Assembly (NCBI GenBank): GCA_963663525.2
Contig: CAXXHC010000001.1
Span: 3,224,001 to 3,288,000 of the forward strand
DNA: 64,000 nucleotides
From: G963663525 sp963663525
GTDB lineage: Bacteria > Myxococcota_A > SURF-8 > G963663525
Direction of reading: 5' to 3'
The position numbers and the translations under genes were made by a program. Under the pieces are notes generated by a model. It ran no database searches and was not told the origin of the DNA. It worked only from the letters and a program-made list of their open reading frames with translations. The first letter of the stretch is position 1. Every line of letters begins with the position of its first letter. Below are positions 17,553 through 27,145 of this stretch, piece by piece.

Positions 17553-20507
17553 CGTACTCGGTCCCACAGGGTCGGTGCCAACATCCGTCTCATAATCGGC
17601 CTGATACCAGTCCCAAACCCACTCCCAAATATTCCCGCTCATGTCGTACAAACCCCACCCATTCGCTTCTTTGCCACCTACAGGCTTCGTACCATACGGA
17701 TCATTGTTACCCCCAAACCACCCTATCTGATCCAGGTTTGGATCTACAGGGTCAGTTCCAGTATACGTAATCGTCCCGTCATTCCCATCACTCTGGTAAA
17801 ATGCCGTATACTGATTCCCACCTCGGATCGCATACTCCCACTCCGCCTCCGTAGGTAAACGATACCCTTCGCAATCCTGAGGTTTCGTCACCCCACCCGA
17901 AAGCGTCACTGTCGCAGAATCAATGCCCTGCTGCGTAGGGTTCATGCACTGCATGTAGTCCGCGCCAACGCTCCCGCCTTCCTCACACGTCACGCTCGAA
18001 AACACATAACACGGCGTCAAGCCCGAATCCAATGACAACTCATTCGCATACGCCAACACGTCATACCACGAAACGTACATCACAGGATGATCGTCCCCGC
18101 AGCCATACGTGCAATCCGAACCGTGTGTATCCACAGGATTCCAGCTCATCACAGTCTCGAACTCCGCTTCCGTCACCTCATGCGCCTGTAACTCGAAGTT
18201 GTAGGTCAACGTCACTTCGTGCAGTTCCTCATTCGAATACCGTCCCGGCTCGTTGATACAAACCCCAGGATACCCCACAGGGCAATCGCCATCCGGAGAC
18301 CCCATCCAGAACGTGCCCGCTTCGATGGAAACGAAACCAGGGCTGGGTTCTATCTCCACATCTTCTTCCGTCTCATCGGATAATTCCTCGTCCTCGTCTT
18401 CGTCGCCGTCTACCGCTTCTGGCTCACAGTCTGGGTAGCCCTCGTAACCGTCAAGACAAGCGCCGCAATCCGAAGTCATAAACGCGTTGTCACAAGTACA
18501 GGAGCCATCGGTGGAATTGCAAGTTCCGTGGCCGTTGCAAGGATCAGGTTCGCAGGGATCGTCTCGGCAGTCCGGATAATCGATGAAGCCTTCCTGGCAA
18601 GCCGAGCAATCCGCCGTCATGAATTCGTTATTGCAAACGCATTCGCCATTGCCATTGCAAGTTCCGTGGTTATTCCGGCAGCTTGTGCCATCCTCCAAAG
18701 CTTCGTAACCACAGGATTCCGTTCCCCATATATAAATTCCAGATTTGCATTCCGCGTCCGGACAATTCGGTGCAACCGTTTGGAATTGCAGTACAAAATC
18801 CGTTTCAAGTGCATTACCCGAAAGATCCGCCAACCCAGCTCCCAACGTGAAGCTGTAGGCTCGGCCATCTTCAAAATTTACGTCCGGCGTGAACACTACT
18901 GCTGTACCATTTTCCAACGTCACAGAACCGGAAATCGTCTCGCCAGCCAGATTTCGTTTCAACGTGGCGTTCACACTCGCCGGATCTAACGTCTCATTGA
19001 AGACAACTCGAACTTCCGTCAATCCCACGAGATTTTCCTGGCCATTCGTTGGCATGGTCCACAAGATCCGTGGAGACTCCGTATCTGCTACTTCATCCAG
19101 AATCACCATCCCGAGATTCCACGTGCCGTTTTCAGGCACTTCACCGGAAATTTCTTTAAATAAACCCAACTCATCGTGAGCAATCTCTACTCGTGCCGTC
19201 CCAGCAGGAACTGATGAAACGACGAAACGTCCCTGAGCATCCGTCTGATCGTATAAATCCCAACCTAATGCGGGATACACGGTGACACGGGCATTCTCCA
19301 CTGGCGTACCCAGCGGACTCAGCGCCTTTCCTCGAATGCTGCCTTTGGCTACGTTGTTCGGAAGTACCAGGACAGGCGCTTGCACGGTTTGACTTGGATC
19401 ATCAGTCACCTCCGCTACAACCGAGGTTAACGTATCGTCTAAAAACGTCCCGTTTCGGCTGGCGGCAACCGTAAGGTATGGAGACTTGTGACAGGACACT
19501 CGTATTCCGGAAATCGTGTAGCTACCCTGGTCGTTGGTAGTATCGTCCAGCATCCGGCCACGTGCTCCCATCGCAAACACACGGATATCACTGAGGTTTT
19601 GCTCTAAATCATCTTGGACTAGTCCCGTCACGGTATACTCTGGCAGACTGCCTTCCGGTTGGACAAGCCCACCTGCCGAGAAATGAGTTAAGCCGCCTTC
19701 GATGGTTTCAAGCATTGTGCCGTCAGCACTGACCTCCAAGACTGCAGATTTTTCCCAAGTCAGAGTCTTATCATCAAAGGAATGAAATTCGATTTGTTCC
19801 CCTGGAGCTAACTCCAAAGAATTCGGTAAGGTCAATTTGGCGGGATTCGTAAAAGTAGTCCCATCCGGTCCAAAATGGAACATTTGAACCAATTCTTTGC
19901 CTGCTGGTAGATCATAAGGAGCCGCTGAAGGATGCCCTTCTCCCATGTACAACGTAGTCCCAGTAACATCGGGAAGCTGGACATCATTCTCTGAAAACGC
20001 CAGCAATGCTCCATCAAGATTTGATGCCGACACCTGACCCAATGACACCGGTTGCGAGTTCTCAACAGGCAGCAAGTCAACCACGAATACCGAGACCTCG
20101 TCTTCCGGTAGTACTTGCTTGTATTGGCGGGAATACATGCCTTTTAGCGATTTCGAACCATCCGCTGCGAAAATCTGGCCGCCTGCTTCGGGAAGAATCA
20201 CCGCCCGTCCCCGGCTATCCGTGGTCGAAATCACGGTTTCTTCGCCCCAAAGATGAAGCTGGGCTCCCGGTACGGGTTCTCCACGGGGATCCACTACGAG
20301 AGTCAATACCGTTTCCGGCGGGGCGCAACGACCCGAAAGGCCAATGTCCCCGCTCGTCTCGCCCTCGCTGGCATTGGTTTCGATTCGAACCACCCCGGAA
20401 AGTTCCCCGGCTTCCCGTGGAGAAAACGCCACGGTGCAGGAATGACTATGACCGGGAGCGATGAGGATCGGATGCTGGGAACTGGCGGCGCAGCTATCCA
20501 GGTCCAA

Positions 20508-22035
20508 ATGAAAATGGCTCTTCGCTGTTTAGTGTGGGTAACGGCAGCTTATGCATCGGCTTCGCCGATCCGGGGACCCGTCCCCGCACCCCTGGGATTT
20601 ATCGCTTTGAAGTCCAAACCTGGTTGTTGTAATAAGGGATAAAGAGAAAAGGAGAGGTTTCCCCCTCCTTTCCAGGTTCGGACCTTCGACGGCGCTCGGG
20701 TCGCGTCCCCGCGTTGCCTTATCCTCCGCCGAAGTTCTGCCAGTGTAACCTTTGCACACTGAAGGAGCAAGAGATGGACGAGCGCGGACTTTTCACGATG
20801 GCTCTTGGATTGACCCCTCCCTGGGAGGTGGTGGATATTGACTTTGACGCCGAGCGCCACCGGTTGGATCTGTACCTGGATTTTCCCGCCGGGAGCCGGT
20901 TTGCGTGCCCGCAATGCGAGGTGGCTTGCGGGGTTCACGATACGAACGAGAGGAGTTGGCGACATCTGAACTTTTTTCAGCACGAGGCGTATCTTCACGC
21001 ACGCCTACCCCGGATCAAATGCCCTGAACACGGAGTAAAAACGGTGGAGGTACCTTGGGCGCGTCCTGGTGCGGGGTTCACGCTGCTTTTTGAGGCGCTG
21101 GTACTGCTTATGGCCAGAAAGGGCATGACGCCCAAGGGGATCGGCGAAATACTTGGTGAGCACGACACGCGGATCTGGCGGGTGCTGGAATACTATGTGG
21201 ACTCGAGTCTGGCGAAGCAGGACTGGTCCGAGGTCGAAGCGGTGGGCGTGGATGAAACCAGCCGTTCCCGTGGGCACGACTACGTGACGGTGTTCGTGGA
21301 CATGGACGAGGCGAAGGTTCTGCACGTGGAGCCCGGCAAAGACCACCGGACGGTGGCGGGCTTCGAGGCTGAGCTTCACGCTCACGGCGGTAAACCCGAA
21401 CAGGTGAAAGAGTTCAGCATGGACATGTCAGCGGCGTTCATCAAGGGGGTTGGGAAACAGTTTCCCGATGCGGCGATGACCTTCGACCGCTTCCACGTGA
21501 TGAAGCTTGTCAACAAGGCCGTGGACGAGGTGCGGCGTGAGGAGCGCCAAGACAGGACTGAGTTGGAAAAGACGAGATGGGTCTGGTTGAAAAACGAGCA
21601 AAACCTTACGGACAAAGAGCGAGAGAAGTTCGATGAGTTGAAAGACAGCACGCTGAAAACGGCCAGGGGCTATCGGCTCAAAGAGACGCTTCAGTCGGTA
21701 TATGCCGACTACGCAGGCCATCCAGATGACGGTGAGAAGCAGTTGCAGTACTGGTATTTCTGGGCCACGCACAGCCAACTGCCGCCGATGATCAAGGTAG
21801 CCAAAACGATCAAGACCCACTGGGATGGGGTATTGCGGTGGTTTCAGTCAGGTTTGACACAAGGGCTGGTGGAAGGCATCAACGGTATAATTCAGGCGGC
21901 CAAGCGCAAGGCCAGAGGGTTCAGGTCGTTTAGGAAGCTTCGAACCATGATCTTCCTCGTCGCTGGAAAGCTAGACTTCGACCTGCCGCAGATGAAACTG
22001 CTTACCCACAGTAAATAGCGAGGAGGCATGAAAAT
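20508..22035 (+). mobile_element. ISL3-family insertion sequence, copy 1
   Basis: A 1512-bp element (20516-22027) flanked by the perfect 8-bp duplication ATGAAAAT (20508-20515 and 22028-22035). Terminal inverted repeats of 26 bp match at 22 positions: GGCTCTTCGCTGTTTAGTG on the left and GCCTCCTCGCTATTTACTG as the complement of the right. An 8-bp duplication is the rule for ISL3. It interrupts the FGE-domain lipoprotein. Confidence 0.95.
20774..22018 (+). CDS. ISL3-family transposase (copy 1)
   Basis: 414 residues from ATG 20774, chosen because AAGGAG lies seven bases before it; the longer reading from 20714 has no such site. An N-terminal zinc-binding pair (FACPQCEVAC, IKCPEHG) and a helix-turn-helix region (MTPKGIGEILGEH) come first. 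DDE residues follow: VGVDETSRSRGHDYVT, EFSMDMSAAFIKGV and QGLVEGINGIIQAAKRKARG, the last being a typical ISL3 end. All three copies in the window encode the same protein. Confidence 0.95.
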   Translation: MDERGLFTMALGLTPPWEVVDIDFDAERHRLDLYLDFPAGSRFACPQCEVACGVHDTNERSWRHLNFFQHEAYLHARLPRIKCPEHGVKTVEVPWARPGAGFTLLFEALVLLMARKGMTPKGIGEILGEHDTRIWRVLEYYVDSSLAKQDWSEVEAVGVDETSRSRGHDYVTVFVDMDEAKVLHVEPGKDHRTVAGFEAELHAHGGKPEQVKEFSMDMSAAFIKGVGKQFPDAAMTFDRFHVMKLVNKAVDEVRREERQDRTELEKTRWVWLKNEQNLTDKEREKFDELKDSTLKTARGYRLKETLQSVYADYAGHPDDGEKQLQYWYFWATHSQLPPMIKVAKTIKTHWDGVLRWFQSGLTQGLVEGINGIIQAAKRKARGFRSFRKLRTMIFLVAGKLDFDLPQMKLLTHSK

Positions 22036-22907
22036 CCCGTGTCCCTTCGGTGACTTCCAGTTTCGTAACCTGCAACGTGCGGTTGGTGTCGGGATCGTCG
22101 GGGAGGTTCCAGATCGTCAACGCCCGTGTTTCTTCCTCCCCGATGTTCCCGGCGTAACCGAATTCCAGGCGTGGAGGGACGTCCAGCGCCGATTCGCCCT
22201 TTTCGACGGCAAACAGCGGGATTTCAAGGATGTTTTCCTGAAAGTTGTCGCCGATGATTTGCAGCGTGCCGGTATCCGATCCGGCGTCCACGGGAGCATA
22301 CTGCAACGTCACCGCAAGCCGCTGGTCCGGTACGAGCACGACAGGAACCTCCACGGCCTGATCGCCATCCATGATCGCCTGCACAGAAAACTCCGGCGTG
22401 GTGGCTTCACTGGTCCGCACCACGGAGATCGTAAGATCTTCCTTGCCATCATTCGTCAACGTCAAGGTTTCCGTGGACGTATCTCCCAATACTACTGCCC
22501 CGAAGTGGGTTTCTTCCGGGCTGGCGGAAAGCAATCCCTGGGAATTTTCTTCGTCTTCTGGGAATGTTTCATTTTCGGGAAGGTCAGTAAAATCGGTAAC
22601 ATCGCTATCGCCTGTTGGGTTTCCTGTGCTGCCCCCAGAAGAACAGGAAACAAGGAATAGCATCATTGTCGACAGGAAGAAGAAACATCTAAAAGTTCCC
22701 ATTGTTTTCCTCTTTTAAAGCGCTACAACTCTCGAAGAGTTACCGTTTGGATTGCTTTTGGGTCAATCGATACGACTTTTTCTATATGCCGAAGATACCA
22801 TGAGGCAGCTTATCTGTAAACAGCGATTGAAAAGCAAAAAACGCAACCGACGTTTTCTGCCGATTCGACGACGAAAAGAATATTTTCGAAGATATTCCCT
22901 TGTCTGA

Positions 22908-23200
22908 CTATTCCAACCACTGCCGCTGTTCGTCCCAATCCATCGGAATCGCTTTGCGAAGTTTTTCCAGCGATAATACAGAAGGTTCACGTCATCCAGG
23001 ATTGCAAGAATGATATCCGGAGCCAGCAAAGTCAGATTGAGCGTCCGACCGACGTAAGCCCGGTCAAGACCAAGGGAATCTGCCAACTCGGCGAGAGTGG
23101 AAAAATGACCTTCTTCAAGCAATTCCTTCCAACAATGCACGCGTGCCAGAGCTAATACGATGGGTTTTAATCGGCGAGAAATCCTCGTCAGATCCAGGTT
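22908..23200 (-). pseudogene. frameshifted DNA-binding protein fragment (recombinase-associated HTH type)
   Basis: The minus strand reads RRLKPIVLALARVHCWKELL, then LAELADSLGLDRAYVGRTLN and LTLLAPDIILAIL. This is the helix-turn-helix tail seen on many phage and recombinase-associated proteins, usually followed by a short piece ending DW-x-EQR. Here the frame is lost after DDVNL: shifting by one base near 22980-22986 gives LSLEKLRKAIPMDWDEQRQW and a stop at 22908. One missing T would explain it. The 5' end merges with the end of the lipoprotein upstream, so the N-terminus is missing too. A second, different fragment lies at 24810-25013. Confidence 0.55.
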
Positions 23201-23201
23201 A

Positions 23202-24632
23202 TTAGATATCCGTGTCACGTTCCTGGGGCTCGGACGATTCACTCACGTTGTCGGTGGACGATTCCAGAGAACTCGACGTATCTTCCAGTCTATTGTAGGT
23301 TTTAAAGTATTTTCCACCGATGCAGACTTCGCTGACTCGACCTTCCTCCGTTTTGGTGTCACCGGCTTTGCATTCCTCGCTTCCGGACTCCATACCGCAT
23401 CCGTATCTCATACCTTCTTCTTCATCGTCGTAAACGGCCATACAGATAAAGTCTTTATCCAAACGCGTGCAATCGTACTCGAACAGGACGCCGTAGTCGC
23501 AATCTCGAATTGTTGACCCATCGCAGTTTGACTCCGTGCAGCCGTCTCCCATGCCACACTCCGCATCCCCTTCGTTGTCAAGGTAGCAATTCATACCTAA
23601 ATCGCTGCAATCAAACGATGACATCACGCCGCCATCGCATTCAACGATATCCGAACCTTCGCAATAAGAAGAGTAGTTCTCACTTTCGCAGGTACCCGAT
23701 CCGCACGTCGCCTCGCCATAGGAATTCACATAGCAGGTTTGCCCATCCTCGACCTTCGCACAATCAAATTCAATCGCGTAGCCTTCATCCGAGTCGCAGG
23801 ACGTGCTAACGCTTCCATTGCAGCTATCAGTGAAGGACGATTCTTCACATACTCCGACGACTTTTTCCCCGTAGGAGTCGTTGGAACAGGCTGCGGCAGC
23901 CTCGCAACTCGTGACGCTCTGTATGCAGGTCAGCAAGTTATGGTAGAACTCTCCGTAGAAACTGTTGCTGTTCATGTACACGTCAAAGCTGGGAATATAA
24001 CTCAACACCAATTGCGACGAGTCGCTCAGGCTTCCATCGTCGAAACAGGACGAAACCACATATGCATAATCCGCTGCCGCACTCATGAGATCCAGTTTCT
24101 TATCGTCGTCCTCGACGAAATACCCCTGAGTCTGGTATGCGCCCACTATGTCGTCAGAAGTTTTAAGTGCGATTTCTAGAGCGAACGCCTGCCCCTTGAT
24201 GAAGTCGTCCTTTGCAAGTGTGCCTTCCAAGTACATGATGCTGGTTCCTTGGCCCTCCGCGCCAGGCAAAGACGCCAAGCCAGCGGTGACTTTAAGGTAT
24301 TTCGTGGCGTGTTGGACATAGACGATCGCGCCGTCCACACTTTGGGCAAGCTGCGAATCGGTCAGAATCGACACTGTGAAAGAATCTCCCAACTCCGATC
24401 TCGACGGCAACGAAACTTGGGAGATCTGTGGCGCGGTCGTGGGATCGCTGAGACCGGCCGGTTTTTCTCCCTTAATGACGTCGGAATTGGCAAAGTTCAG
24501 GGCATCTGTCAGGCGGTTTCCCAGTGCCTCGGCGGTTTTTTCCGTATCCATGCTATTGTCATCGCAGGATGCAAAAGCTAGAAAAAAAGAACACATGAAG
24601 AACCACGCGATTAGTGAACGAGCACGGAACAT
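23202..24632 (-). CDS. Cys-rich lipoprotein
   Basis: 476 residues from ATG 24632, which has a strong GAGGGAGG site just before it; the in-frame ATG at 24650 lies upstream of that site. The signal peptide runs to lipobox AFASC, then DDNSMDTEKT. Residues ~30-230 form an alpha/beta region with few Cys. The second half has short Cys-rich units of the form C-x-G-x-x-x-x-x-C-x-x-G-x-x-x-x-x-D-C, for example CEGSDIVECDGGVMSSFDC, a pattern frequent in secreted proteins of predatory and gliding bacteria. The C-terminus is Ser/Glu-rich (SSSLESSTDNVSESSEPQ). I infer a surface-anchored protein of unknown partner. Confidence 0.8.
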   Translation of the reverse strand: MFRARSLIAWFFMCSFFLAFASCDDNSMDTEKTAEALGNRLTDALNFANSDVIKGEKPAGLSDPTTAPQISQVSLPSRSELGDSFTVSILTDSQLAQSVDGAIVYVQHATKYLKVTAGLASLPGAEGQGTSIMYLEGTLAKDDFIKGQAFALEIALKTSDDIVGAYQTQGYFVEDDDKKLDLMSAAADYAYVVSSCFDDGSLSDSSQLVLSYIPSFDVYMNSNSFYGEFYHNLLTCIQSVTSCEAAAACSNDSYGEKVVGVCEESSFTDSCNGSVSTSCDSDEGYAIEFDCAKVEDGQTCYVNSYGEATCGSGTCESENYSSYCEGSDIVECDGGVMSSFDCSDLGMNCYLDNEGDAECGMGDGCTESNCDGSTIRDCDYGVLFEYDCTRLDKDFICMAVYDDEEEGMRYGCGMESGSEECKAGDTKTEEGRVSEVCIGGKYFKTYNRLEDTSSSLESSTDNVSESSEPQERDTDI

Positions 24633-24809
24633 TATGCCCTCCCTCTTCAAGATTTATAGAATAGGTTATCTTAACAATTGCAGGAGTTTTTTGTCAAGCA
24701 AGGACAGAAATGCAAACATTGGTCGAAAAGCACAGAGGACGCTTTTTTTCGATTCGATCACAGCCAGGATACAGGTTTCACTCGTCTAGTTGCCACCACC
24801 GGGGACTTT

Positions 24810-25013
24810 TTATCCTGCACTTTGTCTCCAAGCCTTTCTCTGCTCTCCCCAATCCGCCATTGCTACCAGCTGGCGAACGGCTCGCTCGGTCATAAAACCA
24901 GCATCCGTTTCATCATCCCGAGTTTCAGCAAACAAGATCAATTCTTGAATATCCGGAGCAAGCAATATCAAATTCAAAATCTGCGTCACCCTTACAGCGA
25001 AAAAATAGCCCAT
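24810..25013 (-). pseudogene. second recombinase-associated HTH fragment
   Basis: It reads VRVTQILNLILLAPDIQELI, then TERAVRQLVAMADWGEQRKAW. It shares the LNL-x-LLAPDI block and the DW-x-EQR ending with the fragment at 22908-23200. Upstream codons are out of frame or stop-ridden, so only the C-terminal ~60 residues remain. The rest of 24651-25514 holds only the repeat copy at 25147. Confidence 0.45.
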
Positions 25014-25146
25014 GGAGAAAATTGCACATCGGGCTTACAAGGGAGAAGCAAGGCGGAATTTTGGTTGATATTTTGGAAGAAACGTCGGTTTCGGAACAAC
25101 TATTCGGGGAAAGTATTCAGCGTCATGTTTCCATGATGATAATCGG

Positions 25147-25356
25147 TAACAACCTTGTCCCGGTAGTCCTGGCCGGGCGTGGTGCTGCTTAGAAATTCAT
25201 GAGGACACCAAACGATCGAATCTCAAACGCCGTGCTTTTCGTCTACCGTTTACATATAGCCCCAGCCAGCCAAAATACCAGGACTGGACTGGCTAATCTG
25301 GAATTCATGACGTAGCCGAAAAGGAAAAGAAGCAAAATCGCTATTTGCTGTTTTGC
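25147..25356. repeat. dispersed ~190-bp repeat, copy B
   Basis: Same-orientation copy of 5078-5270, ending in the shared AAGCAAAATCGCTATTTGCT. Read on the minus strand its left part still encodes PHEFLSSTTPGQDYRD, related to the unknown gene fragment at 4976-5164, but the downstream codons differ. Confidence 0.65.
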
Positions 25357-25514
25357 TCGCTTATACTGGCGGTTGTTTGCGTGGTTGTTTCCAAATATCA
25401 TTGCTCAGCCATTTTGATCGACGGACGGCATGTACGGACCACCGGACGCTTTTGTCCAGAAGGCATTGACCAACAGCACGGCATAACATCATATTGTTGA
25501 AGCACCCATCCGAT

Positions 25515-26390
25515 TTAGCCAGTGGTATTTTCTGCAATTTCTGGCGTGTTTCCAAAATAGATTTTGGTGTGAGGCCAAGGAATCTCGATACCTTCTTTGT
25601 CAAAACGGTTCTTGATCCGCTTGCGTAATTCTCCAGTCAGTCCCCACTGTTCTCCTGGTTTTGTAAATCCCCGAATACAAATGTCGACGCCATGAGCGCC
25701 AAGCTCGCTAACACGCATAGCAGACGGAGTCGATGTTAAGTTCGTCCCAAAATCGGGATCATCTTTAAGTTCCTGGCATACCATGTTAAGAACTTCATAT
25801 ACATGGCTTATATCCTCCTTGTAAGCCACTGTTATATATAGATTTATCCTTGCCCAGTCTCTCGTCTGATTACTGGCAATTTTTATCTGACTATTGGGTA
25901 TTACATGCATTGTGCCATTTATTTCCCGTAAAACTGTGCATCTTGGACTTACTTCCTCAACTTCGCCTTCCATTCCCAAAATGGTAACCCAATCACCAAT
26001 CCGGTACCAATCCTCCATTACTATGAAGAACCCTTGAATATAGTCAAGAATGATGTTTTGAACAGCAAAACCAAGGCCCAGACTGGCAACACCAAGTGTC
26101 GCCAGCAAGGGTGTAATATCTATTTTAATTACACCCAGAATCATCACAAATACAATGATCCATATAATAGCTGAAACAACTTTTATAATGACAGAAGCTA
26201 TTGTTTTGGTGCGAATGGCTATCTGCTTTTTTGATTCTTCCCGGACCTTTGTGGTCCCCAATATTATTGCCCTTGGAATTATCTTTTTTTGAATTTTATT
26301 AAGCACCAAAGCGATGAAAAGAATTACAAAAACCTTTACTGTTATTCCCATTATTAGAGTTGAATTGAAAACGAAATCTGATGCAAACAT
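25515..26390 (-). CDS. MscS-family mechanosensitive ion channel
   Basis: 291 residues, inner membrane. Three hydrophobic helices are visible (about residues 8-30, 67-88 and 92-118). The third carries the pore signature LATLGVASLGLGFAVQNIIL, matching the Gly/Ala-rich TM3 of MscS. The beta domain (DWVTILGMEGEVEEVSPRCT, VIPNSQI) and the C-terminal alpha/beta domain (GLTGELRKRIKNRFDKEGIE) follow in normal order, and the length is typical of small MscS/YkuT proteins. It should release solutes during osmotic downshock. It stands alone, reading away from the 755-base gap to its right. Confidence 0.93.
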   Translation of the reverse strand: MFASDFVFNSTLIMGITVKVFVILFIALVLNKIQKKIIPRAIILGTTKVREESKKQIAIRTKTIASVIIKVVSAIIWIIVFVMILGVIKIDITPLLATLGVASLGLGFAVQNIILDYIQGFFIVMEDWYRIGDWVTILGMEGEVEEVSPRCTVLREINGTMHVIPNSQIKIASNQTRDWARINLYITVAYKEDISHVYEVLNMVCQELKDDPDFGTNLTSTPSAMRVSELGAHGVDICIRGFTKPGEQWGLTGELRKRIKNRFDKEGIEIPWPHTKIYFGNTPEIAENTTG

Positions 26391-27145
26391 GAGATACCCC
26401 CTTCGGGCGATTTATTTGAACTGAATGAACAAAGCATTTGAGAGAAAACAGATTTAAATTATTTTAGCACTGTTGGGGAATTGAGACAATAACGCAATTT
26501 GGATGATTTCATTCGAGATTAGTGAAGTTTGACGGCAGGGAAGACCGATCGAAACCATAATTGATCCATTTCATGTGTCTACAATACTTCGTTAATTTCA
26601 AAGAAACAAGCTGAAACTTTCTAATAGTCTAACGATGCAGAAGAGAGCATGATTATTAAAGGAAAGCAACTGTGCTGCAGAAATTGTTAATTGCCAATAA
26701 CTTTAAACGAGTTTGCCTAAAAGGCATGAGCGGGAAAGCGATGGAAATAACTGTTACCAGTGGGGATATCGAGGGTGACTGTTGAAATGTCAGCGATAGC
26801 CCCTCATAACGCTGAATATAAAAAGTGCCGGATGGAATTGTTCTTTCGCACTGGGCAGAAGATTATCGTTGAGGACACAGACGCCGATATACAAGCGGTC
26901 GGCGATCGAGCGGCCTTCCAAATGGGCCCGTTCAGTAGAAAGAAAACTGAATCGGGAGCGCGAACTAGGGGTCCAACGCCCATGCCTACAATCATGGGAC
27001 CAACGTAACTGCTTGGTTATGCCAAGGATCAGAAAAAAAACAGTTTCTCAGAGAAGTACCCTTTTCCTTCGCTCTATAATGCTTTTTTCATTGTTTGATA
27101 TGGTTTCAGCAAATGCGGGTTGATGAATATTTGTGAGGTAAAAAA
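26391..27145. other. intergenic stretch without a recognised gene
   Basis: It separates the divergent mscS-like and nucleotidyltransferase genes and should hold both promoters. Short ORFs here (up to 82 codons, for example 26760-27008) show no recognisable motif and no supporting ribosome site. No repeat or RNA structure stood out. Confidence 0.4.

Larger units (their letters stand above)
16641..22702 (-). pseudogene. DGR-target-like FGE-domain lipoprotein, split by ISL3
   Basis: One gene in two pieces. The N-half starts at 22702 (signal peptide, lipobox LVSC, SSGGSTG) and reads to RDFH at the element. The C-half continues at 20507 with LDLDSCAASSQHPILIAPG. Removing ISL3 (20516-22027) and one copy of the 8-bp duplication restores the frame, giving 1513 residues. 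Domains in order: acidic linker, two Hydin/ASPM-like domains (ETHFGAVVLGD; CTVAFSPREAGE), carboxypeptidase-regulatory-like folds, a bacterial Ig-like domain (PRILWTMPTNGQENL), EGF-like repeats, an FGE-sulfatase domain (AGTFWMGSPDGD, YRLPTEAEWEYA, DMSGNIWEWVWDW, RVLRGGYW), then more EGF-like repeats and a Cys-containing C-terminal domain. The end of the FGE domain is the variable-repeat-like segment. The C-half has no start of its own, so it is probably silent. Confidence 0.85.

Noticed and set aside
20549..20998. 149-codon minus-strand ORF present in all three ISL3 copies
   Set aside because: It is repeated only because the IS is repeated; it lies opposite the transposase N-terminus and has no motif.
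26760..27008. 82-codon ORF between mscS-like and nucleotidyltransferase genes
   Set aside because: No recognisable motif or ribosome site, and an equally long reading exists on the other strand.
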